From assembly GCA_903970285.1 (NCBI GenBank), contig CAJCHN010000077.1:1-44206 (forward strand): a stretch of 44,206 bases of DNA, given 5' to 3'. Position 1 is the stretch's first letter, and each line of letters begins with the position of its first letter. This document shows positions 1 through 7,979 of this stretch, piece after piece. A model generated the notes under the pieces. The model was given only the letters and a program-made list of their open reading frames with translations, searched no databases and was not told where the DNA came from. Both the position numbers and the translations under genes were made by a program. The stretch is from Rhodanobacteraceae bacterium (GTDB lineage Bacteria; Acidobacteriota; Terriglobia; Terriglobales; Acidobacteriaceae).

Positions 1-451
1 TGATTCCGTCCTGCGAAGCAACGGAAATGATCTCTGCTCCCTGGCGCGCGAGCCCATAGTAGATGTAGTCATTCGAGGGAAAGTTCAGGCCATCGGTAAC
101 GAGTTTGTTTCGCGGTCCACTCCAGTCAAAGCAGGACGTAACGATGGACTGACAGATGGAGACGTTCTGATGCATCACCACGCGGCCCTTCGGCGCTCCG
201 ATGATGGAGCCGATTAGATCTCCGCAGGTAACGGGCATCATCCACCAACCCTCTTCCCATGCGCGAATACCGCGGGTGGCCCAGACGTCGGTGAACTCCT
301 GGAGCGCGCTCTGCGTACGGCGAGGCATGGGCCCGAGCGAATGGCTGATCATATACGTCGTGTGTTCGAGGATGGGAAACTCCTGCCGCCAGGCGAGCAG
401 GGGGTCGGACGCGGTCAGCCCGCGAACAATCGTGGGTGCGAGGGTGCTCAT
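1..451 (-). CDS. Kynureninase-like PLP enzyme (aminotransferase class V fold), N-terminal part, cut by window edge
   Basis: The first 150 codons are present; the gene continues beyond base 1. The N-terminus carries features typical of kynureninases: a segment reading MISHSLGPMPRRTQSAL (the substrate-binding GNSLG-type loop), a Trp-rich stretch WEEGWWMMP, then IGAPKGRVVMHQNVS and a FPSNDYIYYG segment matching the FPSD region of the family. Known kynureninases cleave kynurenine to anthranilate plus alanine using PLP in the cytosol; the PLP lysine would lie outside the window. The ATG start at 449-451 overlaps the TGA of the upstream permease gene (ATGA), so the two are probably translationally coupled. 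That pairing suggests import and breakdown of an amino acid or amino-acid-like compound. Another class V aminotransferase of related specificity cannot be excluded from half a protein. Confidence 0.75.
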   Translation of the reverse strand, partial: MSTLAPTIVRGLTASDPLLAWRQEFPILEHTTYMISHSLGPMPRRTQSALQEFTDVWATRGIRAWEEGWWMMPVTCGDLIGSIIGAPKGRVVMHQNVSICQSIVTSCFDWSGPRNKLVTDGLNFPSNDYIYYGLARQGAEIISVASQDGI

Positions 452-1872
452 CGATTCTCCTGAGCCGTTGGATGTGCGGATGCTTGCTGGCGGCGAACCC
501 GCATCCCATAGCCCGCCGAGAGCAGCAGCAGAAACGGCACGCCGTACACGAGCGTCGGCCGAAAAGCCTCGGTGAACAGCGTCGTCAGCAGCGCGGCGGC
601 CATCAGCGCCGCTCCCGCCATGCTCGTCCACGGATAACCCCACATGCGGAAGGCCAGCCGCTCCGCGGCGTGGTGGCGGCGAAATTTGAGATGAGTGATG
701 AAGATCATCAGCCAGGTAAACATCGGCCCGAACATTGAAATAGCCAGCATCAGCAGGAACGAACGATCGTGGAACAGCGTGTTCAGCACCGCTGCAAGCC
801 CGATGCCGAAGGTCGAGACCAGCAGCGCGGCCACCGGCACGCCGCTGCTGGTCAGCGTGCCCAGGCGCCTCGGCGCCAGCCCCGCGCGCGAGAGCGAAAA
901 CAGCATCCGCGTGGTGATGTAGAGCTGGCTGTTCATGGCCGAGAGCGCAGCGATGAGGATGACGAAGTTGATGACGCCGGCCGCGCCCGCGATATGGGTG
1001 CGCTGCATCACCGTCACAAACGGGGACTGCGTCGGGCCGCCGACCGTCACCGTCCACGGGACGATCGCCAGAACCAGCGCCAGGGTCAACAGGTAAAACA
1101 GTACCAGCCGCAGCATGGTCACGCGAAAGGCGCGGGTGATGGCGCGTGCCGGATCCCGCGCTTCGCCGGCAGCGACAGCGATCATCTCGATCGAAAAATA
1201 GCTGAAAAGCGCCACTAGCACCGCCAGCCACGTGCCCGCGAACCCCCTGGGGAAGAAGCCGCCGAAAGCGGTGTAGTTGTGGAAGCCGATGCTGCCGCCG
1301 GCCGGAGCCGTGAAGACCACCCACGCGCCCAGCCCCAGGAAGCCGAGGATGGCGGAGATCTTCAACGCGGAAAAGACGTATTCGACGCTTCCGAACAGGC
1401 GCACGTTCGCGGCGTTCACCAGCACCAGCACCAGCGAAAACCCGACGATCCAGATCCATCCAGGCACCGCTGGATACCAGAAGCGCATATAGACGGCGAC
1501 CGCTGTGACCTCGGTCCCGAGTGCGAAGACGTTGCCCGCCCAGTACGCGAAGCGCACCAGGAACCCGGCCAGCGGGGAGAGATAGAACTCCGCCCACGCC
1601 CCGAACGACCCCGAGGTGGGATGAGCGACCGTCATCTCGGCCAGCGCTCCCATCAGCAGCAGGGTGATGCCGGCGCCGATCGCATAGCTGACCAGCACCG
1701 ACGGCCCCGCGAATCCGATGGCGAAGCTCGACCCGAGAAACAGCCCGGTCCCGATCGCGCCACCGATAGCGATCATCGCCAGTTGACGCGAGGATAGTCC
1801 GCGATGCAGCCCGGTCTCGCGCTCGGTGATGGTGTCGAAGCCGGTCGCCCGGGGAGCTGTTCGCGTGCTCAT
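448..1872 (-). CDS. APC-superfamily amino-acid permease (AAT family)
   Basis: This 474-residue inner-membrane transporter has about 12 hydrophobic segments. Its N-terminus has the family hallmark: a short hydrophilic leader, GLSSRQLAMIAIGGAIGTGLF, with the Gly-rich unwound first helix that binds the amino-acid backbone. Further typical pieces are EMTVAHPTSGSFGAWAE (TM3) and FSYFSIEMIAVAAGEARDP (TM6 region). Relatives import proline, GABA or aromatic amino acids with protons; the substrate here cannot be read from sequence. I chose the ATG at 1870-1872, where family similarity begins; a TTG at 1926 would add 18 residues. The stop overlaps the start of the kynureninase-like gene. The gene is divergent from the M20 amidase at 2002, so the 129-bp gap between them must hold both promoters. 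Confidence 0.88.
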   Translation of the reverse strand: MSTRTAPRATGFDTITERETGLHRGLSSRQLAMIAIGGAIGTGLFLGSSFAIGFAGPSVLVSYAIGAGITLLLMGALAEMTVAHPTSGSFGAWAEFYLSPLAGFLVRFAYWAGNVFALGTEVTAVAVYMRFWYPAVPGWIWIVGFSLVLVLVNAANVRLFGSVEYVFSALKISAILGFLGLGAWVVFTAPAGGSIGFHNYTAFGGFFPRGFAGTWLAVLVALFSYFSIEMIAVAAGEARDPARAITRAFRVTMLRLVLFYLLTLALVLAIVPWTVTVGGPTQSPFVTVMQRTHIAGAAGVINFVILIAALSAMNSQLYITTRMLFSLSRAGLAPRRLGTLTSSGVPVAALLVSTFGIGLAAVLNTLFHDRSFLLMLAISMFGPMFTWLMIFITHLKFRRHHAAERLAFRMWGYPWTSMAGAALMAAALLTTLFTEAFRPTLVYGVPFLLLLSAGYGMRVRRQQASAHPTAQENR

Positions 1873-2001
1873 GTGGTTTGAGTCTAGGGCAAATCGCCTG
1901 CCGGCAGAGAGACGCTTTGGGATCAATGTCGTGCATCCTCAAAGAAACCCGCCCGGCACCATCGCTCTCCGCAGCAACAGCAAGCCTGCCGGCGTCTCTC
2001 G

Positions 2002-3303
2002 ATGTACCCTGTTTCTTCAGCCGGTTGCGAGGAAAGACTGAAGTCGTCCAGCCATCTCGATCCGCAGCGCATGCTCGGCAACCTCGACGAGCTGCGCCGG
2101 CTTTCGCACGACGCGTACGGCGCGCAGCGCCTCGCCTGGACTCCGCAGTGGCTGGCTGTCCGTGCCTGGTTCGCCCAAAAGCTGGCCGCGCTGCCCTATC
2201 CGGTCGAGCATCATCTCGATGCCGCGGGCAACCGCTGGGTGACGCTGCCCGGTGCCAGTCCGCAGGCGCTGGTGCTCGGCAGCCACCTCGACGCTGTTCC
2301 CAACGGCGGCTGGCTGGATGGCTGCCTCGGCGTCCTGGCCGCACTGGAGGTCCTGACCGCCATCGCTGAAGACACCCACGGCCGGCCGCCCGTCACCCTC
2401 CGCCTGGTCGACTGGGCTGACGAGGAAGGCGCGCGGTTTGGCCGCAGCCTGTTCGGCTCCTCGGCCTTCGCCGGCTCGCATACCATCGCCGCCGACCGGA
2501 TGCGCGCCGATCGCGATGGCACCACGCTTGAAACCGCGCTGGCCGCATGCGGCATAGCAATCGACCGCATCGGCGACGCCTCGGTCGAACGGCAGAACGC
2601 CGCAGCCTACCTCGAGCTGCATATCGAGCAAGGCCCCGTGCTCGAGGCGTTACAGCTCCCCCTGGGCGTCGTGCTTGGTACAAAAGGCGTCGAACGCTGG
2701 GCCATCACCTTCACCGGACAGGAGGCGCACTCTGGATCGACACCCATGGCGGTGCGGCGCGATGCGCTGGCTGCCGCGGCCAGGCTCGCGTTGGAAATTC
2801 GCCCGATCGCCCGCAGGCATCCTGACGCCGTTGCCACCATGGGCTCGGTCAAGACCTTCCCCGGCATCGTCACCGCGGTGGTCGGCCGCTGCGAGACCAC
2901 CCTCGACATGCGCGATCTGGACGCCGCGGTTCTTGGGCAGATGCTGGCCGAAGCCCGCGCGGCAAGCGAGCGCTTCGCCGCCGAGGAAGGCTGCACCGTC
3001 GCCTGGTTGAAGATCTGGAGCATCGAGCCGATCCCCTTCGACGCGCATCTCATCGCGCTCGCCGAAGAAGCCATCCTCGAAACCGCTGGCAGGTCGCACG
3101 CGCTGCCATCCGGCCCCTTGCACGACGCCGCGGAGGTCGCCCGCACCGGCATCCCCACCGTGATGATGTTCGTCCAGTCGCTTGCCGGACTCAGCCACAA
3201 TCCAGCCGAAGACACTCGCCGCGAACACCTCGAGCTCGCTCTGCGCGCCTTCGACCAACTCGCCCGCAAGACCATCGAAAGGCTTGTCGGGGAACGCTCT
3301 TAA
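2002..3303 (+). CDS. M20-family amidohydrolase, probable beta-ureidopropionase (N-carbamoyl-beta-alanine amidase)
   Basis: The protein has 433 residues and the binuclear metal site of the hydantoinase/carbamoylase amidase family: HLDAVPNGG (H95, D97), DGCLG (D106), DEEGARFGRSLFGS (E141/E142), ELHIEQGP (H207) and, near the end, SGPLHDAA plus SLAGLSHNP. The central dimerisation domain begins near GVERWAITFTGQEAHSG. Such enzymes remove a carbamoyl group as CO2 and ammonia. Allantoate amidohydrolase and L-carbamoylase share the same motifs, but the neighbouring dihydropyrimidine dehydrogenase, dihydropyrimidinase and nucleobase permease make N-carbamoyl-beta-alanine (third step of reductive pyrimidine breakdown) the likeliest substrate. 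The first ATG is at 2002; a later ATG at 2071 would remove the family's N-terminal LDPQRMLGNLDEL helix start, so 2002 is preferred although no clear ribosome site is seen. Its TAA overlaps the TAA of the converging VOC gene. Confidence 0.85.
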   Translation: MYPVSSAGCEERLKSSSHLDPQRMLGNLDELRRLSHDAYGAQRLAWTPQWLAVRAWFAQKLAALPYPVEHHLDAAGNRWVTLPGASPQALVLGSHLDAVPNGGWLDGCLGVLAALEVLTAIAEDTHGRPPVTLRLVDWADEEGARFGRSLFGSSAFAGSHTIAADRMRADRDGTTLETALAACGIAIDRIGDASVERQNAAAYLELHIEQGPVLEALQLPLGVVLGTKGVERWAITFTGQEAHSGSTPMAVRRDALAAAARLALEIRPIARRHPDAVATMGSVKTFPGIVTAVVGRCETTLDMRDLDAAVLGQMLAEARAASERFAAEEGCTVAWLKIWSIEPIPFDAHLIALAEEAILETAGRSHALPSGPLHDAAEVARTGIPTVMMFVQSLAGLSHNPAEDTRREHLELALRAFDQLARKTIERLVGERS

Positions 3304-3698
3304 CCCGCCAGCTCGCGGCCAATCTCCCAGTGGTGTCCGAACGGATCGACCACCCGGCCTACGCGCCAGCCATACATCTCTTCCATCGGCCGCACCACCT
3401 TGGCTCCCGCCTCCACCGCGCGTGAAAACATCGCATCCGGATCGGCAACCGTCAGCATCAGCCGGACCGAAATCCCACCCAGAGAATCGGGGCTGTGATT
3501 GAAATACTCCGGTGACTCATCGCTCAACCAGAACTCGGCTCCTTCCACCGCCAGCCTGGCCACGATCGAGTCCCCGTCGCCCAACCGGTACACCTCGGCG
3601 GCTCCAAACGCCGCCTTGTAGAACCCCAGTGCACGCACGCTCCCCCGCACGCACAGCCATGGCTTCAAGGTCGCCGAAAACTGCTGTTCCTTCCACAT
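3300..3698 (-). CDS. VOC-family protein (glyoxalase/PhnB-like)
   Basis: This small protein of 132 residues has one vicinal-oxygen-chelate domain: an early beta strand (LKPWLCVRG), a helix with ALGFYKAAFGAAEVYRL, an EFWLSDES strand, and a C-terminal VDPFGHHWEIG signature. The layout resembles PhnB/YaeR-type glyoxalase-like proteins rather than a classical glyoxalase I with all metal ligands in place, so no reaction can be assigned. I chose the ATG at 3696-3698 because the longer reading frame to 3785 would run through the likely promoter region of preT and adds non-homologous sequence. The gene sits on the minus strand between the M20 amidase and preT, converging on the former with overlapping stop codons (shared TTAA), so it interrupts the pyrimidine gene set. 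Confidence 0.8.
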   Translation of the reverse strand: MWKEQQFSATLKPWLCVRGSVRALGFYKAAFGAAEVYRLGDGDSIVARLAVEGAEFWLSDESPEYFNHSPDSLGGISVRLMLTVADPDAMFSRAVEAGAKVVRPMEEMYGWRVGRVVDPFGHHWEIGRELAG

Positions 3699-3820
3699 CG
3701 TTCCCGCCTCCGCCGGAACGATAGCAGGCGCGAACGCCGCGCGTCTTCGGTTTTGCCCCGCGATAGTGCATACTAGCTTCTCCAACCTTCAAATCTGCAG
3801 CGGGAGGGCGTCGCCAAGGA

Positions 3821-5167
3821 ATGATCGATCCGATCGATCCAGTGGAGTCGACCTCGTTTCTGCGCCATGCCCAAACTTCGGCAGAGAACTCCGCGCGCTT
3901 CCCCGATCTTCATCCTCCGCTCGATCGCCAGACCGCCATCGCCGAGGCCAACCGCTGCCTGTTCTGCTTCGACGCGCCCTGCGCCCAGGCGTGCCCCACC
4001 CACATCGACGTGCCCCGCTTCATCAAGAAGATTGTCAGCGGCAACCTGGCCGGCTCGGCGCGCACCATCCTCGACGCCAACATCCTGGGCGCAAGTTGCT
4101 CCCGCGCCTGCCCGGTGCAGGTGCTGTGCGAAGGCGCCTGCGTGATGCACCGGTACAACCAGCAGCCGATCCAGATCGGCCGCCTGCAGCGCTATGCGAT
4201 GGATGCCTTTCAGGCCGGCGGTGCGCCGCTGCCGTTCCAGCCGGCAGCGGAGGCAGGGAAGTCTGCCGCCCTGATCGGCGCCGGCCCGGCTTCGCTCGCC
4301 TGCGCCGCTGAGCTGCGTCGCCAGGGTATTCGCGCCGTCCTCTTCGATGCCCGGCCGCTGCCCGGCGGCCTCAACACCTACGGGGTCGCAGAATACAAGC
4401 TGCCGCTGGTGGAAAGTCTGCGTGAGATCGATCTGCTGGCGCGCCTCGGGGTCGAGTTTCACTTCAACGTCGAGGTCGATGCGGCTCGGCTTGCCATGCT
4501 CGAGCGCGAACATGACGCCATCTTCCTCGGCATCGGACTGGGCGCGATCCACGCGCTTGGCCTGCCCAACGAGACGCTGCCCGGCGTCCTCAGCGCGCTC
4601 GATCTGATCGCCGGCTACAAGTCGGGAAGCATCACCTCGGCACCCGCGCGGGTCGCTGTCATCGGAGCAGGGAACACGGCCATCGATGCCGCCATCGCCG
4701 CCGTGCGGCTGGGCGCGGCTGAGGTGACAATCGTCTATCGCCGCGCTCCGGACCAGATGTCCGCGTTCTCGTTCGAGTACGAGCACGCCCACCGCGAAGG
4801 CGTCCGCTTCCTCTGGAACCTGCAGCCCGCCGCCATCGTTGGCCAGGACCACGTGGAAGCCGTCGAACTGACTCCCTACGAAAGCACCGGCCAGCCGATG
4901 ACCTTGCCGACTGATCTTCTCGTGCTCTCCATCGGGCAGGCATCCCACGCCGGCTTCCTCAAAGACATTCAGCTCGACCGGGGCAGGATTGTCATCGATC
5001 GCTTCACCCGCCAGACCTCCAACCCGAAGTTCTTCGCCGGCGGCGACTGCACCAACGGCGGACGCGAGGTGGTCGATGCCGTTGCCGAAGGCAAGCGGGC
5101 CGGCATCGCCATGGCAGCCTGGCTGGGCGGCCGCCAGCCCGTCGCGAAGGAGCCGGCGCATGCCTGA
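3821..5167 (+). CDS. preT: NAD-dependent dihydropyrimidine dehydrogenase subunit PreT
   Basis: This 448-residue cytosolic flavo-iron-sulfur protein is the electron-input half of dihydropyrimidine dehydrogenase. The N-terminal third is a GltD/DPD-like Fe-S domain with CLFCFDAPCAQACPTHID (about residues 47-65) and CSRACPVQVLCEGAC (about 92-106), which hold [4Fe-4S] clusters. It is followed by an FAD-binding Rossmann motif (IGAGPASLACAAEL), a second NAD(P)-binding motif (VIGAGNTAIDAAIAAVRLGA) and the FAD-capping FFAGGDCTNGG near the C-terminus. Electrons from NADH pass to PreA, which reduces uracil or thymine. Generic glutamate synthase small-subunit relatives look similar, but the overlapping preA gene settles the assignment. 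The ATG at 3821 follows AAGG; the stop lies inside the first codons of preA. Confidence 0.93.
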   Translation: MIDPIDPVESTSFLRHAQTSAENSARFPDLHPPLDRQTAIAEANRCLFCFDAPCAQACPTHIDVPRFIKKIVSGNLAGSARTILDANILGASCSRACPVQVLCEGACVMHRYNQQPIQIGRLQRYAMDAFQAGGAPLPFQPAAEAGKSAALIGAGPASLACAAELRRQGIRAVLFDARPLPGGLNTYGVAEYKLPLVESLREIDLLARLGVEFHFNVEVDAARLAMLEREHDAIFLGIGLGAIHALGLPNETLPGVLSALDLIAGYKSGSITSAPARVAVIGAGNTAIDAAIAAVRLGAAEVTIVYRRAPDQMSAFSFEYEHAHREGVRFLWNLQPAAIVGQDHVEAVELTPYESTGQPMTLPTDLLVLSIGQASHAGFLKDIQLDRGRIVIDRFTRQTSNPKFFAGGDCTNGGREVVDAVAEGKRAGIAMAAWLGGRQPVAKEPAHA

Positions 5168-6593
5168 GCCGACGCTCGCCACCAGCTTCGCCGGCATTCC
5201 CTGCCTCAATCCCTTCTGGCTCGCATCCGCGCCGCCCACCAACTGCGGCGAGCAGATCATGCGCGCCTTCGACGCGGGCTGGGGCGGTGCCGTGTGGAAG
5301 ACCATCGGCGAACCCATCACCAACGTCAGCTCGCGCTACTCCAGCATCGACTATGCCGGGCAAAAGATGATGGGGTTCAACAACATCGAGCTCATCAGCG
5401 ATCGCCCCATCGAGACCAACCTGCGCGAGATCGCCGAGGTCAAACGCCGCTACCCCAAACACGTCGTCATCGCGTCGCTCATGGTCGAATCCAAACGCGA
5501 GGCCTGGCACGACATCGTGCAGCGAAGCGAGGACGCGGGCGCCGACGGCCTCGAACTCAACTTCGGCTGCCCGCACGGTATGTCCGAGCGCGGCATGGGT
5601 TCGGCGGTCGGGCAGGTGCCGGAGTATTGCGAACAGATCACGGGCTGGGTCAAGGAAAAGGCCCGCACCCCCGTCATCGTCAAGCTGACGCCGAATATCT
5701 CCGACATCCGCATGCCCGCACGCGCCGCCAAACGCGCCGGCGCCGACGCGCTCTCGGCCATCAACACCATCAACTCGATTACCAGCATCGACCTCGACAC
5801 CTTCGTGCCGCGCCCCAACGTCGACGGCCTCAGCTCGCACGGCGGCTACTGCGGCCCCGCGGTGAGGCCCATCGCGCTGAACATGGTGCAGCAGGTGCTC
5901 GCCGATCCGCTTGCGGCGCTGCCGATGTCGGGCATCGGCGGAATCGCCAACTGGCGCGACGCGGTCGAGTTCATCCTGCTCGGCTGTGGCAACGTGCAGG
6001 TGTGCACCGCCGCAATGCACTACGGCTACCGCATCGTCGAAGACATGGCCGACGGCCTGCTCGCCTGGATGACGGACAAAGGATTCGAAGACATAGAAGC
6101 CTTCCGCGGCTTATCGCTGCCCAAAGTCCGCGAGTGGAAGAACCTCAATCTGAACTACCGCGTCGTCGCCAACATCCACGCCGGCCTCTGCATCGGCTGC
6201 CAGCTCTGCTACACCGCCTGCTGGGACGGCGCGCACCAGTGCATCCATCTCGACCGCGCCACCGGTGGCGCGGAGATTCCGCCGCGCGGCACCGACCCGC
6301 GCTACGCCCACGCCGAACCCAACCCGCACGGCATGCCCACGCCCGCGATGGTGCTCGGGCTCTCCGCCCAGCGCATCACCACCACACCCATCCCCAAGCT
6401 GGATTCCAGCGGTCCCGGCAGCCTTCCCTCCGTCACGCCGCTGGAGCGCATTCCCAGGGTGGATGAAGACGAGTGCGTCGGCTGCAACCTCTGCTCCCTC
6501 GTCTGCCCGGTCGACGGCTGCATCACGATGGACCGCATCGACACCGGGCTTCCGCCGCAAACCTGGGAAGAACGCACAGAAGCTCGTTCCTAA
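5160..6593 (+). CDS. preA: NAD-dependent dihydropyrimidine dehydrogenase subunit PreA
   Basis: This is the catalytic subunit, 477 residues: an FMN-binding TIM barrel like dihydroorotate dehydrogenase, then a two-cluster ferredoxin domain. The catalytic loop reads NFGCPHGMSERGMGSAVGQ, with Cys137 aligning with the general-acid cysteine of mammalian DPD (in its NLSCPHG motif). Substrate-site Asn residues occur in KLTPNISD and INTINS. The C-terminus has CIGCQLCYTACWDGAHQC and CVGCNLCSLVCPVDGC, each able to bind one [4Fe-4S] cluster. It reduces uracil/thymine to the 5,6-dihydro form. The ATG at 5160-5162 overlaps the end of preT by 8 bases, which implies translational coupling and one-to-one subunit supply. 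The next catabolic gene is about 1.4 kb away, beyond an unrelated islet. Confidence 0.94.
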   Translation: MPEPTLATSFAGIPCLNPFWLASAPPTNCGEQIMRAFDAGWGGAVWKTIGEPITNVSSRYSSIDYAGQKMMGFNNIELISDRPIETNLREIAEVKRRYPKHVVIASLMVESKREAWHDIVQRSEDAGADGLELNFGCPHGMSERGMGSAVGQVPEYCEQITGWVKEKARTPVIVKLTPNISDIRMPARAAKRAGADALSAINTINSITSIDLDTFVPRPNVDGLSSHGGYCGPAVRPIALNMVQQVLADPLAALPMSGIGGIANWRDAVEFILLGCGNVQVCTAAMHYGYRIVEDMADGLLAWMTDKGFEDIEAFRGLSLPKVREWKNLNLNYRVVANIHAGLCIGCQLCYTACWDGAHQCIHLDRATGGAEIPPRGTDPRYAHAEPNPHGMPTPAMVLGLSAQRITTTPIPKLDSSGPGSLPSVTPLERIPRVDEDECVGCNLCSLVCPVDGCITMDRIDTGLPPQTWEERTEARS

Positions 6594-6807
6594 GGTGCAC
6601 CATAAGCCGCAGCCTAAAATGATTGCGGGACACCCTGTTTTCTTGCCGATGTTTCAAGAGTGGTTTGCGATTTACTTCTATGTTGTCTTGCCTTTGTTTC
6701 TGAGATAGGTCCGGGCTTTAGCCCCTGGGAGTAAAGCGACTCACCTCTCGAAAGGCGGGGGAACCGGGAGTTTTTGCAAAAATCATTTGTTGATGTGGAG
6801 GGAGCGT
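6594..6807. other. Intergenic start of the islet after preA
   Basis: This 214-bp stretch is visibly richer in A and T than its neighbours (for example TTACTTCTATGTTGTC near 6672). It contains one copy of the palindromic repeat at 6713-6730. I see no complete gene and in particular no RelE/HigB-type toxin frame in front of the HTH gene at 6808. It may be the scar of an insertion. Confidence 0.5.
6713..6730. repeat. REP-like palindromic repeat, copy 1
   Basis: The sequence is GGGCTTTAGCCCCTGGGA. The first 12 bases form a short stem (GGGCT/AGCCC). A second copy at 7234-7251 has the same 18 bases except that the outermost stem pair is swapped from G-C to C-G. Such a compensatory change points to a conserved secondary structure, as in REP elements. 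The two copies bracket the HTH gene. Confidence 0.55.
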
Positions 6808-7161
6808 ATGAGTACGACTTTTGTTGAGACAAGTCCGGGAAGCGATGTGTGGTTCGGTACAGGGAACGTGTTCTATGACCTGGAACTCCCGGACGCTCAC
6901 GAACGAACCACCAAAATGCGCCTTACGGTCGTCGTCGACCGAATTCTCAAAGCGAGCAAGTTGACGCGAAAGAGGGCAGTAACGCTTTTGGGGATCACAC
7001 CGGAAGAACTGACTTCTTTACGCGGCTTTGAAATTGATGCGTTCACCGCAGAGCGCTTGATGCACTTTATCAACGCACTCCAGTATGACGTCTTAATCGA
7101 AATCCGCCCGGTCGTGGCTGCCAAGGCGGAAGGCACCGTCACAGTGTTCTCCGGGGCATGA
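6808..7161 (+). CDS. HTH protein resembling HigA/HTH_37-type antitoxins, apparently without a toxin
   Basis: This 117-residue cytosolic protein begins with a WFGTGNVFYDLELPDAHE segment, the typical GNVFxDLGLPDAEE opening of the XRE-like antitoxin family found with RelE/HigB toxins and on phages. A helix-turn-helix follows (VVDRILKASKLTRKRAVTLL, then ITPEELTSLRGFEIDAFTAERL). Relatives bind DNA and repress their own operon while neutralising an RNase toxin. No toxin frame is seen immediately upstream or downstream; the next gene (7262) is not toxin-like. The ATG at 6808 is chosen because GGAGG lies six bases upstream; an upstream in-frame start at 6787 lacks this. Codon use is less GC-biased than in the flanking catabolic genes, which suggests acquisition. 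Confidence 0.7.
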   Translation: MSTTFVETSPGSDVWFGTGNVFYDLELPDAHERTTKMRLTVVVDRILKASKLTRKRAVTLLGITPEELTSLRGFEIDAFTAERLMHFINALQYDVLIEIRPVVAAKAEGTVTVFSGA

Positions 7162-7191
7162 GCCATATCGTTTTTGTAATCGCGGATCAAG

Positions 7192-7211
7192 GGCACGGCC
7201 TAAGCCGTGCC
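7192..7211. repeat. Inverted repeat, 8-bp perfect stem
   Basis: GGCACGGC, a CTAA loop and GCCGTGCC form a perfect hairpin 30 bases after the HTH gene. There is no following T-run on either strand, so a Rho-independent terminator is possible but not typical. It may belong with the palindromic repeat copies at 6713 and 7234. Confidence 0.45.
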
Positions 7212-7233
7212 AAGTCAGTCAAAAAATCAGAAT

Positions 7234-7251
7234 CGGCTTTAGCCGCTGGGA
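7234..7251. repeat. REP-like palindromic repeat, copy 2
   Basis: CGGCTTTAGCCGCTGGGA has the same architecture as the copy at 6713-6730, with a compensatory swap of the outer base pair. It lies 10 bases before the start of the unrecognised gene at 7262. Confidence 0.55.
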
Positions 7252-7261
7252 CAATCCTTCT

Positions 7262-7972
7262 ATGATCTCTGGACAGAACCCTCGAATGACCGAAGCTGCA
7301 AGGGAGCTGGCAAGCAGCTGCTACGGATACGGCTGCTGGAATGCCAGGTACTGGTTTATCGGGCCAGAGCAAGGCCTTTCTAGGCATGAGAACGGCGCTG
7401 AGCTTGAAGTGCGGCTCAATGCCTTCCGCAAGACGGCCATCGACGGACTCAGCGATAGCAAGGCCTTCCACGAACTGGTGCCTGGAAGCGACTGGCACAC
7501 AACCGAAAGGCCTACCCTCCAGCCGACCTGGAGATACCTCATTCTCCTGCTGGCGGCATTCAAAGGCGCCGGTGAAGATGCTGACAGCCGTCGCCTCTAC
7601 CAAGCTAAACATTGGGGACGCTCCGACGGTGAAACGTGCCTCATCGAACTTTCCGGGATCCCAGCGCGCAGCCTGCGTACCGAGGTGGATCGCGAGTCGT
7701 TCCGGCCCGCAAGGATGAGGTTCATACACGAGAAGATGGAACGGTGGAAACCTGCGTTCGTCGTAATTTATGGAAAGAGCCAATGGCAACACTGGAGAGC
7801 ATTCTGGAAGACGAACGATGTCCCCTTTCAAGAAGACGATGGCCTTGTCAAACTTGGCTTCACGACTATCGTCTTCGCCAATCAGCCGACAGCATTCGGC
7901 TCGAGGAACGAGTACTGGCAAAACCTTGGGCGAAAGCTGCGTGCAATACTGCCTCAGCCCGCGATAAGGTGA
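7262..7972 (+). CDS. Unrecognised protein, possibly uracil-DNA-glycosylase-like fold
   Basis: I do not recognise this 236-residue soluble protein. Early on it has CWNARYWFIGPEQGLSRHEN, in which FIGPEQG resembles the glycine/acidic motif A of uracil-DNA glycosylase-fold proteins (GExPG). Later come CLIELSGIPARSL (where the family has its N-L-x-K strand) and KPAFVVIYGKSQWQHW (the kP-x-vv-x-lG strand). The order and spacing of these pieces are suggestive only; the usual catalytic Asp/Asn and the HPS loop are not evident. The gene lies 7 bases before the dihydropyrimidinase, so it may be co-transcribed with it, but it belongs by composition and position to the islet interrupting the pyrimidine cluster. 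There is no obvious ribosome site before the ATG; a second ATG lies at 7286. Confidence 0.6.
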   Translation: MISGQNPRMTEAARELASSCYGYGCWNARYWFIGPEQGLSRHENGAELEVRLNAFRKTAIDGLSDSKAFHELVPGSDWHTTERPTLQPTWRYLILLLAAFKGAGEDADSRRLYQAKHWGRSDGETCLIELSGIPARSLRTEVDRESFRPARMRFIHEKMERWKPAFVVIYGKSQWQHWRAFWKTNDVPFQEDDGLVKLGFTTIVFANQPTAFGSRNEYWQNLGRKLRAILPQPAIR

Positions 7973-7979
7973 CCCTTCC

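Noticed and set aside
3821-5167. Glutamate synthase small subunit instead of PreT
   Set aside because: Shared domain architecture only; the overlapping preA with DPD catalytic cysteine and ferredoxin clusters fixes the assignment.
6594-6807. A toxin gene partner upstream of the HTH antitoxin-like gene
   Set aside because: No frame of suitable length or RelE/HigB-like sequence is present.
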